From Cytophagaceae bacterium (GTDB taxonomy: Bacteria > Bacteroidota > Bacteroidia > Cytophagales > Spirosomataceae), in the NCBI GenBank assembly GCA_027491315.1, contig JAIXWL010000001.1:496001-560000 (forward strand): a stretch of DNA of 64,000 bases. The letters are read 5' to 3'. The position numbers and the translations under genes were made by a program. Within the stretch, counting starts at the first letter, position 1; each line of letters starts with the position of its first letter. Below, piece by piece: positions 37,214 through 46,680 of this stretch. The notes beneath the pieces were generated by a model. It had not been told where the DNA came from. It did not search any database and worked only from the letters and a program-made list of their open reading frames with translations.

Positions 37214-37855
37214 ATGAAAATAGAAATTTGGAGTGACATTATGTGTCCTTTTTGCTACATCGGGAAGCGGCATTTAGAAAAAGCATTAGAACAATTTGAG
37301 TCGAAGACGCCCATAGAAATTGAATGGAAAAGTTATCAACTTGACCCAAGCATTCCCATGCATTTTAATGAGCCGGTCAATGTCTACGAATATTTAGCAG
37401 ATCGTAAAGGTATTAGTGTAGAGAAGTCGAAGGAGATACACCAACAAGTTGCCGAAATGGCAGAAAAAGTAGGATTGAATTATCAATTTGATCGAATGGT
37501 AGTGGCTAATTCGATGAAGGCGCACCAGTTAATACAATTGGCCAAGGAGCAAAATAAGGATAATGAAATAGAGGAAAAGCTATTTGAAGCCTATTTTGTG
37601 GAGGGAAAAAATTTGGCTAATGAGTCGGATTTGGTAGCGATTGGGGAATCGGTTGGATTAGAAAAAGAGGCCATTTTAGCGGCATTGGAGAATGATGAAT
37701 TGGCCTATCGAGTAAGACAAGATACACAAGAAGGTATTAGTTTGGGATTGAAAGGTGTGCCTTTTTTTGTGTTTAATCGTCGCTATGGAATTCCTGGTGC
37801 ACAGCCCCTAGAAGTTTTTATGGATACCCTTCGGCAGGCTGCAGAACATGATTAA
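37214..37855 (+). CDS. DsbA-family oxidoreductase, FrnE-like
   Basis: The 213-residue protein has no signal peptide and starts MKIEIWSDIMCPFCYIGKR, with Cys11 and Cys14 in the thioredoxin-fold CPFC motif. The helical insert and late KGVPFFVF (cis-Pro loop) match the FrnE/2-hydroxychromene isomerase-like branch. It is probably a cytoplasmic thiol oxidoreductase or isomerase. A stretch of palindromic repeats follows. Confidence 0.92.
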   Translation: MKIEIWSDIMCPFCYIGKRHLEKALEQFESKTPIEIEWKSYQLDPSIPMHFNEPVNVYEYLADRKGISVEKSKEIHQQVAEMAEKVGLNYQFDRMVVANSMKAHQLIQLAKEQNKDNEIEEKLFEAYFVEGKNLANESDLVAIGESVGLEKEAILAALENDELAYRVRQDTQEGISLGLKGVPFFVFNRRYGIPGAQPLEVFMDTLRQAAEHD

Positions 37856-38168
37856 TATCAGTATTTTATCATGTAATTGGTAGTTTTCTCATGATTCATT
37901 TCGGGAGATCTGTTTAGTTTTGTCAACTTGAATTATTCAACTTGGTGATTTGTCTAATTTGAATTGTCAACGTTAGATTTGTCAACTTTTCAAAAGTTGA
38001 CAAATCTGTAGGATGATAAATCAGTAGGATGACAAATCTATAGGACAAGGTCAGTGAGACAACAATAGTAGGATCTAGTTAGGACTAAGTTGGTCTCACA
38101 GGCACCTTTTAGATCCAATTAGGCCCCACTAGAATGGAGTTGACAAATTCAAAATTAAATGCGGATAC
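37856..38168. repeat. Gene-free 313 bases with palindromic TTGNCA repeat (copy 5) and degenerate half-copies
   Basis: A perfect 33-base palindrome (37975-38007, arms AGATTTGTCAACTTTT and its complement around C) is embedded in degenerate relatives: TTTTGTCAACTTG and GATTTGTC before it, and GTAGGATGATAAATC / GTAGGATGACAAATC after it. The last 100 bases before hemN hold no clear signal. It looks like the oldest or most expanded copy of the family in this window. Confidence 0.8.
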
Positions 38169-39533
38169 ATGAGCGCCATATATACTACCCTGCTGAATAA
38201 ATACAATGTTCCAATTCCCAGGTATACCAGTTACCCAACAGTACCTTATTGGGATAATGATACAGACCCAAATCAGTGGAAATCCGCTTTTCAAATGCGC
38301 TTTGCAGCATGCAATGAAACACAAGGAATCAGCCTTTATATTCACCTGCCTTTTTGTGAAAGTATGTGTACGTTTTGCGGTTGTAATAAACGCATTACCA
38401 CTAACCACAAAGTAGAAGACGAATACATCGAGGTTGTTTTGCAAGAGTGGCAACTATACCGTCAACAAATGACGGCTACCCCGCTCATAAGGGAGTTTCA
38501 TCTTGGAGGAGGCACCCCTACATTTTTTTCACCAGCTAATTTACATCGCTTAATTCAGACTATTTTGTCTGATTCTCAGGTAGCTGATGAGCATGAATTT
38601 AGTTTTGAAGGCCATCCCAATAATACCACTTACGAACATTTAAAGACCTTGTTTGATTTGGGATTTAATCGGGTGAGTTTTGGAATGCAAGATAGTAATC
38701 CAGAAGTTCAACAGGTGATTAATCGGATTCAGCCTCAAAAAAATGTGGAACAGGTGGTTCAATGGGCTAGAGAAATTGGATATGAATCAGTAAATATTGA
38801 TTTAGTTTATGGACTTCCCCTTCAAACCATTGATCGTATAGAAAAAACCATTCAAGATGCCATTTCTTTACGTCCCGACCGAATAGCTTTTTATAGTTAT
38901 GCCCATGTGCCCTGGACCAGTCGAGGACAACGTTTATTCGACGAAAATGATTTACCTTCTGCGGCTGAAAAATTAGCATTATATCAATTGGGGAGAAGTC
39001 TCTTTTTAGCGCAAGGTTATCAAGATATTGGTATGGACCATTTTGCTTTACCAGATGACCTCATGTATAAAATTAAAGAGCAAGGGAGATTGCACCGAAA
39101 CTTTATGGGTTATACTGTTCAGCAAACGGGTATGGTGTTGGGCTTGGGAGTATCTAGTATTAGTGATGTTTTTTATGGCTTTGCTCAAAATAAAAAAACG
39201 ATTCATGATTATTATGAAGAGGTAAAACAAGGAAAATTAGCTGTATTCAAAGGTTATTTTCTAAGCGAGACGGATCAATCTATGCGCCAATATATTTTGG
39301 ATATTGCTTGCAATGGGAAGACCCAATTTAGATCAGAGGATATTCCGCTATTAGAAACGTATTCTTTTCCCTATTTAGTCGAATTAGAGGAAGATGGATT
39401 GGTTCATTGGGATTACCAAGGATTAATCTTGACCACTTTAGGAGCTAATTTTGTTCGAAACGTGTGTAAAGCTTTTGACCTAAAATTATTATCGGATGAG
39501 CATGCTACTTTAAAGTTTAGTCAAGCCGTATAA
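38169..39533 (+). CDS. hemN: Oxygen-independent coproporphyrinogen III oxidase
   Basis: The 454-residue radical-SAM enzyme has the CxxxCxxC cluster motif in CESMCTFCGC, with the extra Cys typical of genuine HemN. GGGTPTFFSPANLHRL is the SAM-binding region, and RVSFGMQDSNPEVQ is another HemN mark. Late DLMYKIKEQGRLHRNFMGYT and the C-terminal HemN domain separate it from HemW. It decarboxylates coproporphyrinogen III to protoporphyrinogen IX without oxygen. Length (450-460) is normal. Confidence 0.95.
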   Translation: MSAIYTTLLNKYNVPIPRYTSYPTVPYWDNDTDPNQWKSAFQMRFAACNETQGISLYIHLPFCESMCTFCGCNKRITTNHKVEDEYIEVVLQEWQLYRQQMTATPLIREFHLGGGTPTFFSPANLHRLIQTILSDSQVADEHEFSFEGHPNNTTYEHLKTLFDLGFNRVSFGMQDSNPEVQQVINRIQPQKNVEQVVQWAREIGYESVNIDLVYGLPLQTIDRIEKTIQDAISLRPDRIAFYSYAHVPWTSRGQRLFDENDLPSAAEKLALYQLGRSLFLAQGYQDIGMDHFALPDDLMYKIKEQGRLHRNFMGYTVQQTGMVLGLGVSSISDVFYGFAQNKKTIHDYYEEVKQGKLAVFKGYFLSETDQSMRQYILDIACNGKTQFRSEDIPLLETYSFPYLVELEEDGLVHWDYQGLILTTLGANFVRNVCKAFDLKLLSDEHATLKFSQAV

Positions 39534-39620
39534 TTTTCTCCTTTCTATTTCATAAACCATACTATATTTTTCATTTTCTTTAGGAAATGATTGGGGATAT
39601 GGTGCCCCATCCCTTTGTTT

Positions 39621-40124
39621 ATGGGTGTCAAGATTTTGCGAAGTCAACGATTATATGTCAAGGAGCTAGCTCTAGATGATGCCCCCTTTATTCTGGACCT
39701 ACTCAATACTTCTGGATTTTTGGAATTTATCGGTGATCGCGGGGTACGGAGTTTAGAAGAAGCAAAAGCATTTTGTGTCAAATTAAGGGATAATCCAGCC
39801 ATTCATTATCAGGTGGTATTTCTCCACTCAACTCACATTCCCCTTGGAATCATTTCTCTCGTTCAAAGAGATTATTTGCCTCAACCGGATATTGGTTTTG
39901 CGTTTTTACCCTTACACGAGGGAATGGGATATGCCTATGAAGCAGCTAAGCTGGTATTGGACGATTATTTTGCTTGCCACAAGGCACCTATTTTCGCTAC
40001 TACCATGGAAAATAATGTTCGTTCCATTAGTCTCTTATTTCGTTTAGGCCTAACTTTTGAACGCAGTTTAGAAAGAGATCAACAAATACTTCATCTTTAC
40101 AAAAAAGATCCATGGAATCATTAG
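39621..40124 (+). CDS. GNAT family N-acetyltransferase (RimJ/RimL-like)
   Basis: The 167-residue protein starts best at the ATG at 39621 (MGVKILRSQRLYVKEL); an in-frame TTG at 39591 gives a longer form. It has the RimJ/RimL-type opening, PDIGFAFLPLHEGMGYAYEAAKLVLDD for the acetyl-CoA loop, and NNVRSISLLFRLGLTFE for the late motif. It acetylates an amine, perhaps a protein N-terminus; the target is unknown. It overlaps the next gene by 13 bases. Confidence 0.85.
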   Translation: MGVKILRSQRLYVKELALDDAPFILDLLNTSGFLEFIGDRGVRSLEEAKAFCVKLRDNPAIHYQVVFLHSTHIPLGIISLVQRDYLPQPDIGFAFLPLHEGMGYAYEAAKLVLDDYFACHKAPIFATTMENNVRSISLLFRLGLTFERSLERDQQILHLYKKDPWNH

Positions 40125-40648
40125 AGAAGCAAATCGAACAATTAGAAAAAAACCTGGCCTATATGCAGGTAAGGAATGAACAAATCTCTAAAGGATCTGT
40201 TGGCTGGCATATTGAGCATAGTTTACTAGTCATTATTAGTATCGTCAGTGCTTTGAAAAAATCGGATATCGATACTTATCGCTGGGTATTTAATTGGAAA
40301 AGAGCTTGGGTGTTTTTTACCCAAAAATTTCCTCGAGGGCGAGTGAAAGCGCCTTTGATAGTTGATCCTTCATATAACAATCAAATAAACGATTCGATAC
40401 AAGCGAATCCGATACATGTATCGGATCAAGAATCGGATCAACGATTATCGGATATTCAAGCTCAGATTGCTAAGGTCTACCAATTAGTAGAAGAGATGAA
40501 AATGATACCCCCCAACGCCTATTTCCATCATTTTATTTTTGGAGATTTGAACTTGGCTGATACGCATTATTTTTTGAGAATTCATACCCACCATCACCTA
40601 AAAATCATGGCCGATTTAATCAATGATTATACCAAAACTGGTCAATAA
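40112..40648 (+). CDS. DinB-superfamily / DUF1569-like protein with an in-frame palindromic insert
   Basis: The 178-residue protein has GWHIEHSLLVI near the start and HHFIFGDLNLADTHYFLRIHTHHHLK at the end (split across two helices). The histidines are spaced as in DinB-like four-helix metal proteins of the DUF1569 group. Between them residues about 94-115 are encoded by a palindromic repeat (40391-40453) giving NPIHVSD, QESDQ and RLSD. The insert is polar and unlike the family core. Thiol transferase or hydrolase activity is possible but unproven. Its 3' end overlaps the convergent pentapeptide gene by 33 bases. Confidence 0.75.
   Translation: MESLEKQIEQLEKNLAYMQVRNEQISKGSVGWHIEHSLLVIISIVSALKKSDIDTYRWVFNWKRAWVFFTQKFPRGRVKAPLIVDPSYNNQINDSIQANPIHVSDQESDQRLSDIQAQIAKVYQLVEEMKMIPPNAYFHHFIFGDLNLADTHYFLRIHTHHHLKIMADLINDYTKTGQ
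40391..40453. repeat. In-frame palindromic repeat element inside the DinB-like gene
   Basis: A perfect 20-base palindrome ATCCGATACATGTATCGGAT occupies 40407-40426. A left half-arm variant (ATTCGATACA) lies 15 bases upstream at 40392, and two more right half-arms (ATCGGAT) start at 40432 and 40447. All spacings are multiples of three, so the frame is kept and every right arm reads Ser-Asp. It is related to the element at 42824-42931. Confidence 0.85.
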
Positions 40649-41182
40649 TCCTGCCAAACTATTTTTGGAAAATTTGGCTTTTTTGATCCGATTGCTCTGT
40701 GGATTTATATCAAAATGAAAGGAGGTTCGGAAGTCGGCTTTTTCTAAATTAGTTTGATCAAATTGTGCATTCAAAAAATCACAATCTTCAAAATTTGCCT
40801 CACTTAAATTAGCCTGGCTAAAATCAACTTCATGCAATGAGCAATGCTGAAATTGAGCCTTTTTCATTTGTCTTTGATAGAAGGACGAAAGATTTAAAAA
40901 ACAGTTTTCAAAATGTACTTCAAACAAAAATGGATTGGCATATTCGAAATGTAAACCTTGTAAACGACAATCCTTGAAGGATACATTTTGCCACTTGGTA
41001 TTTCCTATTTTTACTAAGCTTAAGTTGCAATCATGGAACTGGCAATCGATGAAAGAATAATCCGATAAATCTTGTTGGGCCAAGTCACATTGCTTAAAAA
41101 TACAAGCTTCATATTCTCCCTTGGGGAGGCTTTCAGTCGTGTAGTTTTTTTTCTCAAAAATTTGTTGAAATTGGTTGACCAT
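40616..41182 (-). CDS. Pentapeptide repeat protein (Qnr/McbG-like)
   Basis: The 188-residue protein is made of A(D/N)LxX-type pentapeptide repeats from about residue 25 to 165 (CDLAQQDLSDYSFIDC, FSQANLSEANFEDCDF), which form a right-handed quadrilateral beta-helix. A non-repeat segment near residue 85 and a short C-terminal helix resemble McbG/Qnr layouts that mimic DNA and protect gyrase, but a general scaffold is equally possible. Quinolone resistance cannot be concluded. Its 3' end overlaps the convergent DinB-like gene by 33 bases. Confidence 0.88.
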   Translation of the reverse strand: MVNQFQQIFEKKNYTTESLPKGEYEACIFKQCDLAQQDLSDYSFIDCQFHDCNLSLVKIGNTKWQNVSFKDCRLQGLHFEYANPFLFEVHFENCFLNLSSFYQRQMKKAQFQHCSLHEVDFSQANLSEANFEDCDFLNAQFDQTNLEKADFRTSFHFDINPQSNRIKKAKFSKNSLAGLLTSFGIIID

Positions 41183-41312
41183 GATGTAGTAATTGAAATA
41201 GCTAATTTAGGAAAATTTTAACCATCTTTCTATTTGGATTCATCAATCTTAAGGCTAGGGGATTCAGAAAAAGATTGTAAATTAGGCCAGATTTAAAACC
41301 TATTTCCTCCTC

Positions 41313-42032
41313 ATGAAAAAGCTAATACTCGCCTTTTTGGCTTGGACATTTTTCTTGCAGTCCAATGCCGCCTTTGCCCAAAATTCATTGGAAGGTTCAT
41401 GGTCCAATTCGCAAGGCGATGTTTCAACTTGGATTTTAGTGACAGATCAAATTATTAGTATCACTGAATTTGAAACAAATAGTCATAAATTGATTTCCAC
41501 CATGGGCGGAACTTATAAATCAAAGCATAAAGAATTGGAAATTTTGCAAGAATGGAATTCAAAAGATTCTCTTCAAGTAGGTCAAAAAAAACGGCTTTCA
41601 TACCAAATTAAAAAAGGCCAATTGCTGCTAGACCAACAAGTGTTCATTCCTAACGAAAAGGGAGAGTCAGGTAAAATGAAGGGGGCTTGGATTATAGTAG
41701 GAAATTTTTCAGGTGAAGTTCTTTCACGTAGAAACAACCCATTTTTTCCTAGAAGAACCATGAAAATCCATACAGGAAAAGCCTTTCAATGGATAGCTTA
41801 CAACGTTCAAACCAAACAATTTTTTGGTACAGGAGGAGGTTATTACAACACACAAGGAAATACCTATACAGAAGAGATTGTATTTTTTACCAAGGCCAGT
41901 TCTAGTATTGGCAAAAAGCTACCATTTGAGTTTCAGATACAAGACGGAATTTGGCGGCATAAAGGTCAAAAGTCTACGGGAGGACCCATGGATGAGGCTT
42001 GGTCCAGAAGGGAATTATTGGACCATAAATAA
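41313..42032 (+). CDS. Secreted protein of unknown function
   Basis: The 239-residue protein has a signal peptide ending in AFAQ (residue 23). The mature part starts SLEGSWSNSQGD and is rich in beta-strand-forming residues, as in lipocalin-like or membrane-or-secreted proteins of Cytophagales; I do not recognise a named family with confidence. It is followed nine bases later by the DUF2231/cytochrome gene and is probably the first gene of that operon (41313-49838). Confidence 0.75.
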   Translation: MKKLILAFLAWTFFLQSNAAFAQNSLEGSWSNSQGDVSTWILVTDQIISITEFETNSHKLISTMGGTYKSKHKELEILQEWNSKDSLQVGQKKRLSYQIKKGQLLLDQQVFIPNEKGESGKMKGAWIIVGNFSGEVLSRRNNPFFPRRTMKIHTGKAFQWIAYNVQTKQFFGTGGGYYNTQGNTYTEEIVFFTKASSSIGKKLPFEFQIQDGIWRHKGQKSTGGPMDEAWSRRELLDHK

Positions 42033-42041
42033 TTGCCAAAC

Positions 42042-43460
42042 ATGATGGAGTTGCTCGGCCATTTACATCCCTTTTTAGTGCATTTTCCCATTGGGATATT
42101 GGTCATAGCTTGTGTCATGATTTGGATACAGGCGATTCGAAAAGTAGACTACCAGTCTTCCATTACTACCTTAGTTTTATTAGGGGCAATGGCGGCTATC
42201 CTAGCCTCCATTTCAGGGTATATTTTATCAATTTCAGGTGATTATGAAGCTTCCCAAGTGGCCTTACACCAATGGTGGGGAATAGGAACAAGTTTTGGGG
42301 CTGTTATTCTTTATTTCTTTCAAGCCTATCAAAAAATTATTAGTCTCTTTTTGTTCTTAGCACTTGCCATCACAGGTCATTTAGGAGGAGAGCTGACCTA
42401 TGGAGCAAACTATTTATTTGAACGGAAAAAGACAAGCTCTACTACCCAGACAAAGCTTCAGTCATTGGACTCTGCCCAACAAAAAATTACGATAGATACC
42501 AGTGTTCAGGTAGTGAATTCAGCGAAGTATTTTCCTTTTCAAGATGAGGTCCTACCGATTCTGAAAAGCCATTGTTTTCAATGTCATTCCAGCAAAAAGC
42601 AAAAAGGGAAATTGCGCTTAGATACAGAAGCATTTATCAAAAAAGGAGGTAAAGAAGGTAAAATATTGTGGGAAGGTAATCCATTAAAAAGTCATTTATA
42701 TAGCTATTTGATATTACCCGAAGACGATGATTTACACATGCCTCCCTCAGGTAAAAAACAGCTTACTTCAAGACAGATTGCCATCATCCGTAGATGGATT
42801 GAAATTGGTGCCCCGTTTGGAGTATATCCGATGCATGCAACTGCATATCCGATGCATGCATCGGATATATCAGGGCATGCATCGGATCTTTTTTCGCATG
42901 CATCGGATATATCAGGGCATGCATCGGATATACCAAAAACCATGGAGCTAGCAGCAGCCGAGCCAGCAGATATTTTGGAAGTAAAAGCACATGGTTTGAG
43001 TGTTAGCCCTGCCGCAAGCCACCCAGCGGGTTTAAGTCTGAATTTTGTCAATGTCAAAAATCTTGACCCACCAATTTGGCAAGCTGCCAAAAAAATCCAA
43101 CACAATGTTTTAGTCATGAAATTGACTAAACGGAAAGATATTCAAGTGGAGGAATTGTTGAATTTTACCCATCTCCAACAATTGAATCTGGAACAAAGTA
43201 ATGTTCAAGATAAAGATTTAGAGCGTTTAGTTCAATTGCCGCATTTAGAACAGTTAAATCTCTATGGCACAGCTATTTCTGACCAAGGTATAAAGGCATT
43301 GACTGCTATGAAGGCATTAAAAGTTCTTTATATTTGGCAAAGTAAGCTCAGCCAAGAAGGCTTAGTGGCTTTGAAAACTGCCCGACCTGATCTTACCATT
43401 GTTGAAGGAAAAATCAGTTTTAGTCCACCCGATACAAATCGATTGAAAGTAATAAAATAG
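42042..43460 (+). CDS. DUF2231 membrane anchor fused to a planctomycete-type cytochrome c and LRR-like domain
   Basis: The 472-residue protein starts at the ATG at 42042 (or 42045); the in-frame TTG at 42033 is less likely. Residues 1-125 hold four transmembrane helices of the DUF2231 type (LLGHLHPFLVHFPIG). Then a PSCyt1 domain has haem motif CFQCH and MPPSGKKQL, with Met as a likely axial ligand. Residues about 262-299 are a low-complexity insert from palindromic 21-base repeats (HASDISG units). The end has three leucine-rich-like repeats (LQQLNLEQSNVQDKDLE). It probably accepts electrons at the periplasmic face. PSD1 follows three bases later. Confidence 0.87.
   Translation: MMELLGHLHPFLVHFPIGILVIACVMIWIQAIRKVDYQSSITTLVLLGAMAAILASISGYILSISGDYEASQVALHQWWGIGTSFGAVILYFFQAYQKIISLFLFLALAITGHLGGELTYGANYLFERKKTSSTTQTKLQSLDSAQQKITIDTSVQVVNSAKYFPFQDEVLPILKSHCFQCHSSKKQKGKLRLDTEAFIKKGGKEGKILWEGNPLKSHLYSYLILPEDDDLHMPPSGKKQLTSRQIAIIRRWIEIGAPFGVYPMHATAYPMHASDISGHASDLFSHASDISGHASDIPKTMELAAAEPADILEVKAHGLSVSPAASHPAGLSLNFVNVKNLDPPIWQAAKKIQHNVLVMKLTKRKDIQVEELLNFTHLQQLNLEQSNVQDKDLERLVQLPHLEQLNLYGTAISDQGIKALTAMKALKVLYIWQSKLSQEGLVALKTARPDLTIVEGKISFSPPDTNRLKVIK
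42824..42931. repeat. In-frame 21-base palindromic repeat array inside the cytochrome gene
   Basis: Left arms ATATCCGATGCATGC start at 42824 and 42845 and right arms with the core GCATGCATCGGAT start at 42854, 42875, 42896 and 42917; every step within a type is 21 bases. Bases 42845-42868 form a perfect 24-base palindrome with core ATCCGATGCATGCATCGGAT. The right arms read His-Ala-Ser-Asp in frame, giving four 7-residue units (HASDISG, HASDLFS, HASDISG, HASDIPK). Left and right arms could pair in the mRNA. Confidence 0.92.
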
Positions 43461-43463
43461 ATT

Positions 43464-46400
43464 ATGAAAAGGTATTGGTTTTTATTATTTCCTCTATGCT
43501 TCTTGATGGCTGCCAAGCCCCCTAAAAGCTTGCCTTTACCTGCCGACGTGGCTTTGGAATACCGCCAGCTGCCTGCGGCTTTGGATTTTAACATACATAT
43601 CAAACCCATTTTATCGGATAAGTGCTTTGCTTGTCATGGGCCTGATAAAGCAAAACAAAAGGCTGGATTACGTCTGGATTTGCCTGAAAACGCCTATGGT
43701 AAATTGCCCGAAAACCCCAATAAAGTGGCCATTTCTCCTGGAAATCTGATGAAAAGTGAGCTTGCTCACCGTATCCTTTCAAAAGATCCAAGCTATGTGA
43801 TGCCCAGTCCTAAATCGCACCTTAATTTATCGGCTAAAGAAAAAGCAACACTCCTAAAATGGATTCAAGATGGTGCCGTTTATAAACCTCATTGGGCCTT
43901 TGTAAAACCATTGAAACAGGCTATCCCTGAAGATAAAAAAGGGATGAATGTAATCGACTATTGGGTACAGGCAAAATTGGAAAAAGAATCCTTGAAAATG
44001 AATGCCAAGGCTTCCAAAGCTATGCTACTTCGTAGACTATCTTTTGATTTGACGGGTCTTGCCCCAAGCCTGACAGAGGTAGATAATTTTTTAGCCGATC
44101 AATCAACTAATGCGTATGAAAAACAGGTGGACCGCTTGTTGGCCTCCTCCCATTTCGGAGAAAAAATGGCTGTTGATTGGTTAGATTTAGCACGCTTTGC
44201 TGATTCCCATGGTTATACGGTTGACCGCATTCGAGATATGTCGCCTTACCGCGATTGGGTTATTAAGGCATTCAATAATAACATGCCTTATGATACATTT
44301 ATCCATCAACAATTGGCCGGAGATTTAATGCCTAATCCTAGCAAGGAGATGTTAATTGCCACGGGTTTTAATCGAAATCATCCTCAAAATACGGAAGGAG
44401 GGATTGTCGAGGAAGAATTTCAAACGGAATATGTCATCGATCGGACTAATACCTTTGGTGAAGCTTTCATGGCTATTTCTACCGGATGTGCTCGTTGCCA
44501 TGACCATAAATATGACCCAATCTCTCAGAAAAACTATTATGAGCTTTTTAGCTTTTTTAATAATGTTCGTGAAGCAGGTCAAATTTCATATTCGGATGAT
44601 TTGCCTACACCAACACTGATGTTGCCGACCAAAGAAAAAGAAGCGATTTTGAATTTTATTCAGAACAAGATTCATACTGCGGAGGAAAAAATGAATCAGA
44701 TGGCAGATTCCAATGCTCCATTTCAACATTGGATTAAAAATAAAGGACAGGAAAAATTAGCTCAGGATTTGATTCCTCAACAAGGTTTGGTAGCCTATTT
44801 TGATTTGGATGCTTCTCTAAAAAATAAGTTGAACGATAAGCAGCCAGCCGTTATCAAAAGAGAATCCGGGAAGACTGGAGATCAACCTATATTTGTGAAA
44901 GGAAAGCAAGGTCAAGGATTGGCTTTTGATGGAGATATTTACGCGGATTTAAGTCCATCTGGGGTTTTTAGAAAGTCTGAACCATTTACGATAGGAATGT
45001 GGGTTAATATCCCCAAGGACATGAAAGAAGGGGTTATTTTTCATAAGAGTAATGCGGAAAGATTGTACAATTTTAAAGGTTTTCATGTCTATTTAAAAAA
45101 CAATCGCTTGGAGATAAATATGGCCCATACGGCCCCATCTAATGCCATCAATAAAGTGATGAAAATGGATATTCCTAAAGACCAATGGATACATTTGGCC
45201 CTGACCTATGATGGATCTTCTAAAGCCTCGGGCTTTAATTTATTTGTGGATGGTCAAAAGTCGGAAATGGAAACCGTCATTGATCAACTTTATAAGGACA
45301 TTATTTATTTTTCAAAAAATGAGTTAGGACTACAAATTGGAGGCTGGTGGCGTGGACTTGGTTTCAAAGGGGGAAAGGCTGATGAAGTGGCCATTTACAA
45401 CCGAGAATTGATACCATTTGAAGTTCAAGTTTTGGCCCAAAAGTCTTCCTGGAAGGATGTTGTATTTAAATCTCAAGACCAATGGACCAATTATCAAGGC
45501 GAGACTTTTAGGGCTTATTTTAAGCAAAATTTGGACAGTGCACAGGTTTCGCTGGCCAAAGAACTGAAACATTGGCGAACGGCCCTAGCGGATTCATCTG
45601 AGAAAATTGAGGAAGTGATGATCATGCAGGAAATGCCCCAACCTAAAAAGTCGTTCTTACTTCAGCGGGGTCAATACGATGCCAAGGGAGAAGAAGTTTT
45701 CCCTAATACGCCCAATAAAATTTTACCTTTTCCAGCTAATCTCCCGAAGAACAGACTAGGTTTGGCTCAATGGTTAACCCACGAAAATAATCCCCTTACT
45801 GCCCGAGTGGCAGTTAATCGTTTTTGGCAAAATTTCTTTGGAACGGGCATAGTTAAAACTTCAGAAGATTTTGGGAATCAAGGAGAAATGCCTTCTCACC
45901 CCGAGTTACTAGATGTTTTAGCGATTCAATTCCGAGAATCAGGTTGGAATATCAAGCAAATGATGAAGCAAATGGTGATGTCTGAAACCTACCAGCAAGA
46001 CTCCAAAGCCACAGCAGAACAAAGGGAGAAAGACCCGGAAAATCGCTTGTTAGCCCGAGGGCCTTCAGTCCGGCTCAGTGCGGAAATGATTCGGGACAAT
46101 GCCTTATTGGCCAGTGGATTATTGGTCAATAAAATTGGAGGAAAAAGTGTGTATCCATATCAGCCAGATGGTTTATGGGAAATCAATAGTTCCCATTACA
46201 AGCAAGACACCACTTCGGCGGTATATAGACGGAGTTTGTATGTGGTTGTGAAACGCTCTGTGCCCAACCCTACGTTAGCCACCTTTGATGCCCCATCTAG
46301 AAGTTCTTGTTTGGTCCGTCGACAAAAAACCAATACACCTTTACAGGCCTTGGTAGGCTTAAATGATCCTACCTTTTTAGAAGCGGCTAAAGTATTGGGC

Positions 46401-46676
46401 GAACAAATGGCGACAGAAAATGACATTAAGAAAGCGATTCAAATCACCTTTAAAAAGCTGACAAGTAGAGAAGCTTCAGAGAAGGAATTGACCTTATTGA
46501 TTGATTTGCAAAAGAATAGCCTGCTTCGTTTTCAGCGGGATTCAAGCAAAGCAAAAGGTTGGTTGCTAGCTGGTATGAGTAAAATAAATGAAAAGTTGGA
46601 TGCTAATCTAGTGGCGGCAAATGCTGTAGTAGCTAGTGCTATTATGAATTCTGACGCAAGCATCACTAAACGATAA
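43464..46676 (+). CDS. PSD1 and planctomycete cytochrome C domain protein with internal LamG domain (DUF1549/DUF1553)
   Basis: The 1070-residue exported protein has a short signal peptide. PSCyt1 has CFACH (Cys54, Cys57, His58). DUF1549/PSCyt2 spans about 170-380 ([33 protein letters not shown]) and holds a second haem-like motif CARCH near residue 344. A LamG/concanavalin-like domain covers about 450-690, and DUF1553/PSD1 fills the rest ([36 protein letters not shown]). This is the standard planctomycete layout. The molecular activity is not established; an oxidative step in polysaccharide use is proposed. DUF1501 follows four bases later. Confidence 0.9.
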   Translation: MKRYWFLLFPLCFLMAAKPPKSLPLPADVALEYRQLPAALDFNIHIKPILSDKCFACHGPDKAKQKAGLRLDLPENAYGKLPENPNKVAISPGNLMKSELAHRILSKDPSYVMPSPKSHLNLSAKEKATLLKWIQDGAVYKPHWAFVKPLKQAIPEDKKGMNVIDYWVQAKLEKESLKMNAKASKAMLLRRLSFDLTGLAPSLTEVDNFLADQSTNAYEKQVDRLLASSHFGEKMAVDWLDLARFADSHGYTVDRIRDMSPYRDWVIKAFNNNMPYDTFIHQQLAGDLMPNPSKEMLIATGFNRNHPQNTEGGIVEEEFQTEYVIDRTNTFGEAFMAISTGCARCHDHKYDPISQKNYYELFSFFNNVREAGQISYSDDLPTPTLMLPTKEKEAILNFIQNKIHTAEEKMNQMADSNAPFQHWIKNKGQEKLAQDLIPQQGLVAYFDLDASLKNKLNDKQPAVIKRESGKTGDQPIFVKGKQGQGLAFDGDIYADLSPSGVFRKSEPFTIGMWVNIPKDMKEGVIFHKSNAERLYNFKGFHVYLKNNRLEINMAHTAPSNAINKVMKMDIPKDQWIHLALTYDGSSKASGFNLFVDGQKSEMETVIDQLYKDIIYFSKNELGLQIGGWWRGLGFKGGKADEVAIYNRELIPFEVQVLAQKSSWKDVVFKSQDQWTNYQGETFRAYFKQNLDSAQVSLAKELKHWRTALADSSEKIEEVMIMQEMPQPKKSFLLQRGQYDAKGEEVFPNTPNKILPFPANLPKNRLGLAQWLTHENNPLTARVAVNRFWQNFFGTGIVKTSEDFGNQGEMPSHPELLDVLAIQFRESGWNIKQMMKQMVMSETYQQDSKATAEQREKDPENRLLARGPSVRLSAEMIRDNALLASGLLVNKIGGKSVYPYQPDGLWEINSSHYKQDTTSAVYRRSLYVVVKRSVPNPTLATFDAPSRSSCLVRRQKTNTPLQALVGLNDPTFLEAAKVLGEQMATENDIKKAIQITFKKLTSREASEKELTLLIDLQKNSLLRFQRDSSKAKGWLLAGMSKINEKLDANLVAANAVVASAIMNSDASITKR

Positions 46677-46680
46677 AATT

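Noticed and set aside
37856-38168. Riboswitch or attachment site upstream of hemN
   Set aside because: The structure is explained by palindromic repeats also found at unrelated genes; no integrase or known aptamer motif is present.
40616-41182. Pentapeptide protein as a quinolone resistance gene
   Set aside because: The fold is shared by many unrelated proteins; no Qnr-specific loop could be confirmed by eye.
42824-42931. CRISPR-like array in the cytochrome gene
   Set aside because: The 21-base period has repeats of about 13 bases and near-identical spacers, stays in frame and has no cas genes nearby.
42704-43117. 137-codon minus-strand frame across the palindromic array
   Set aside because: The array is palindromic and so gives similar residues on both strands (DACPDIS repeats); the frame has no family likeness and lies inside the cytochrome gene.
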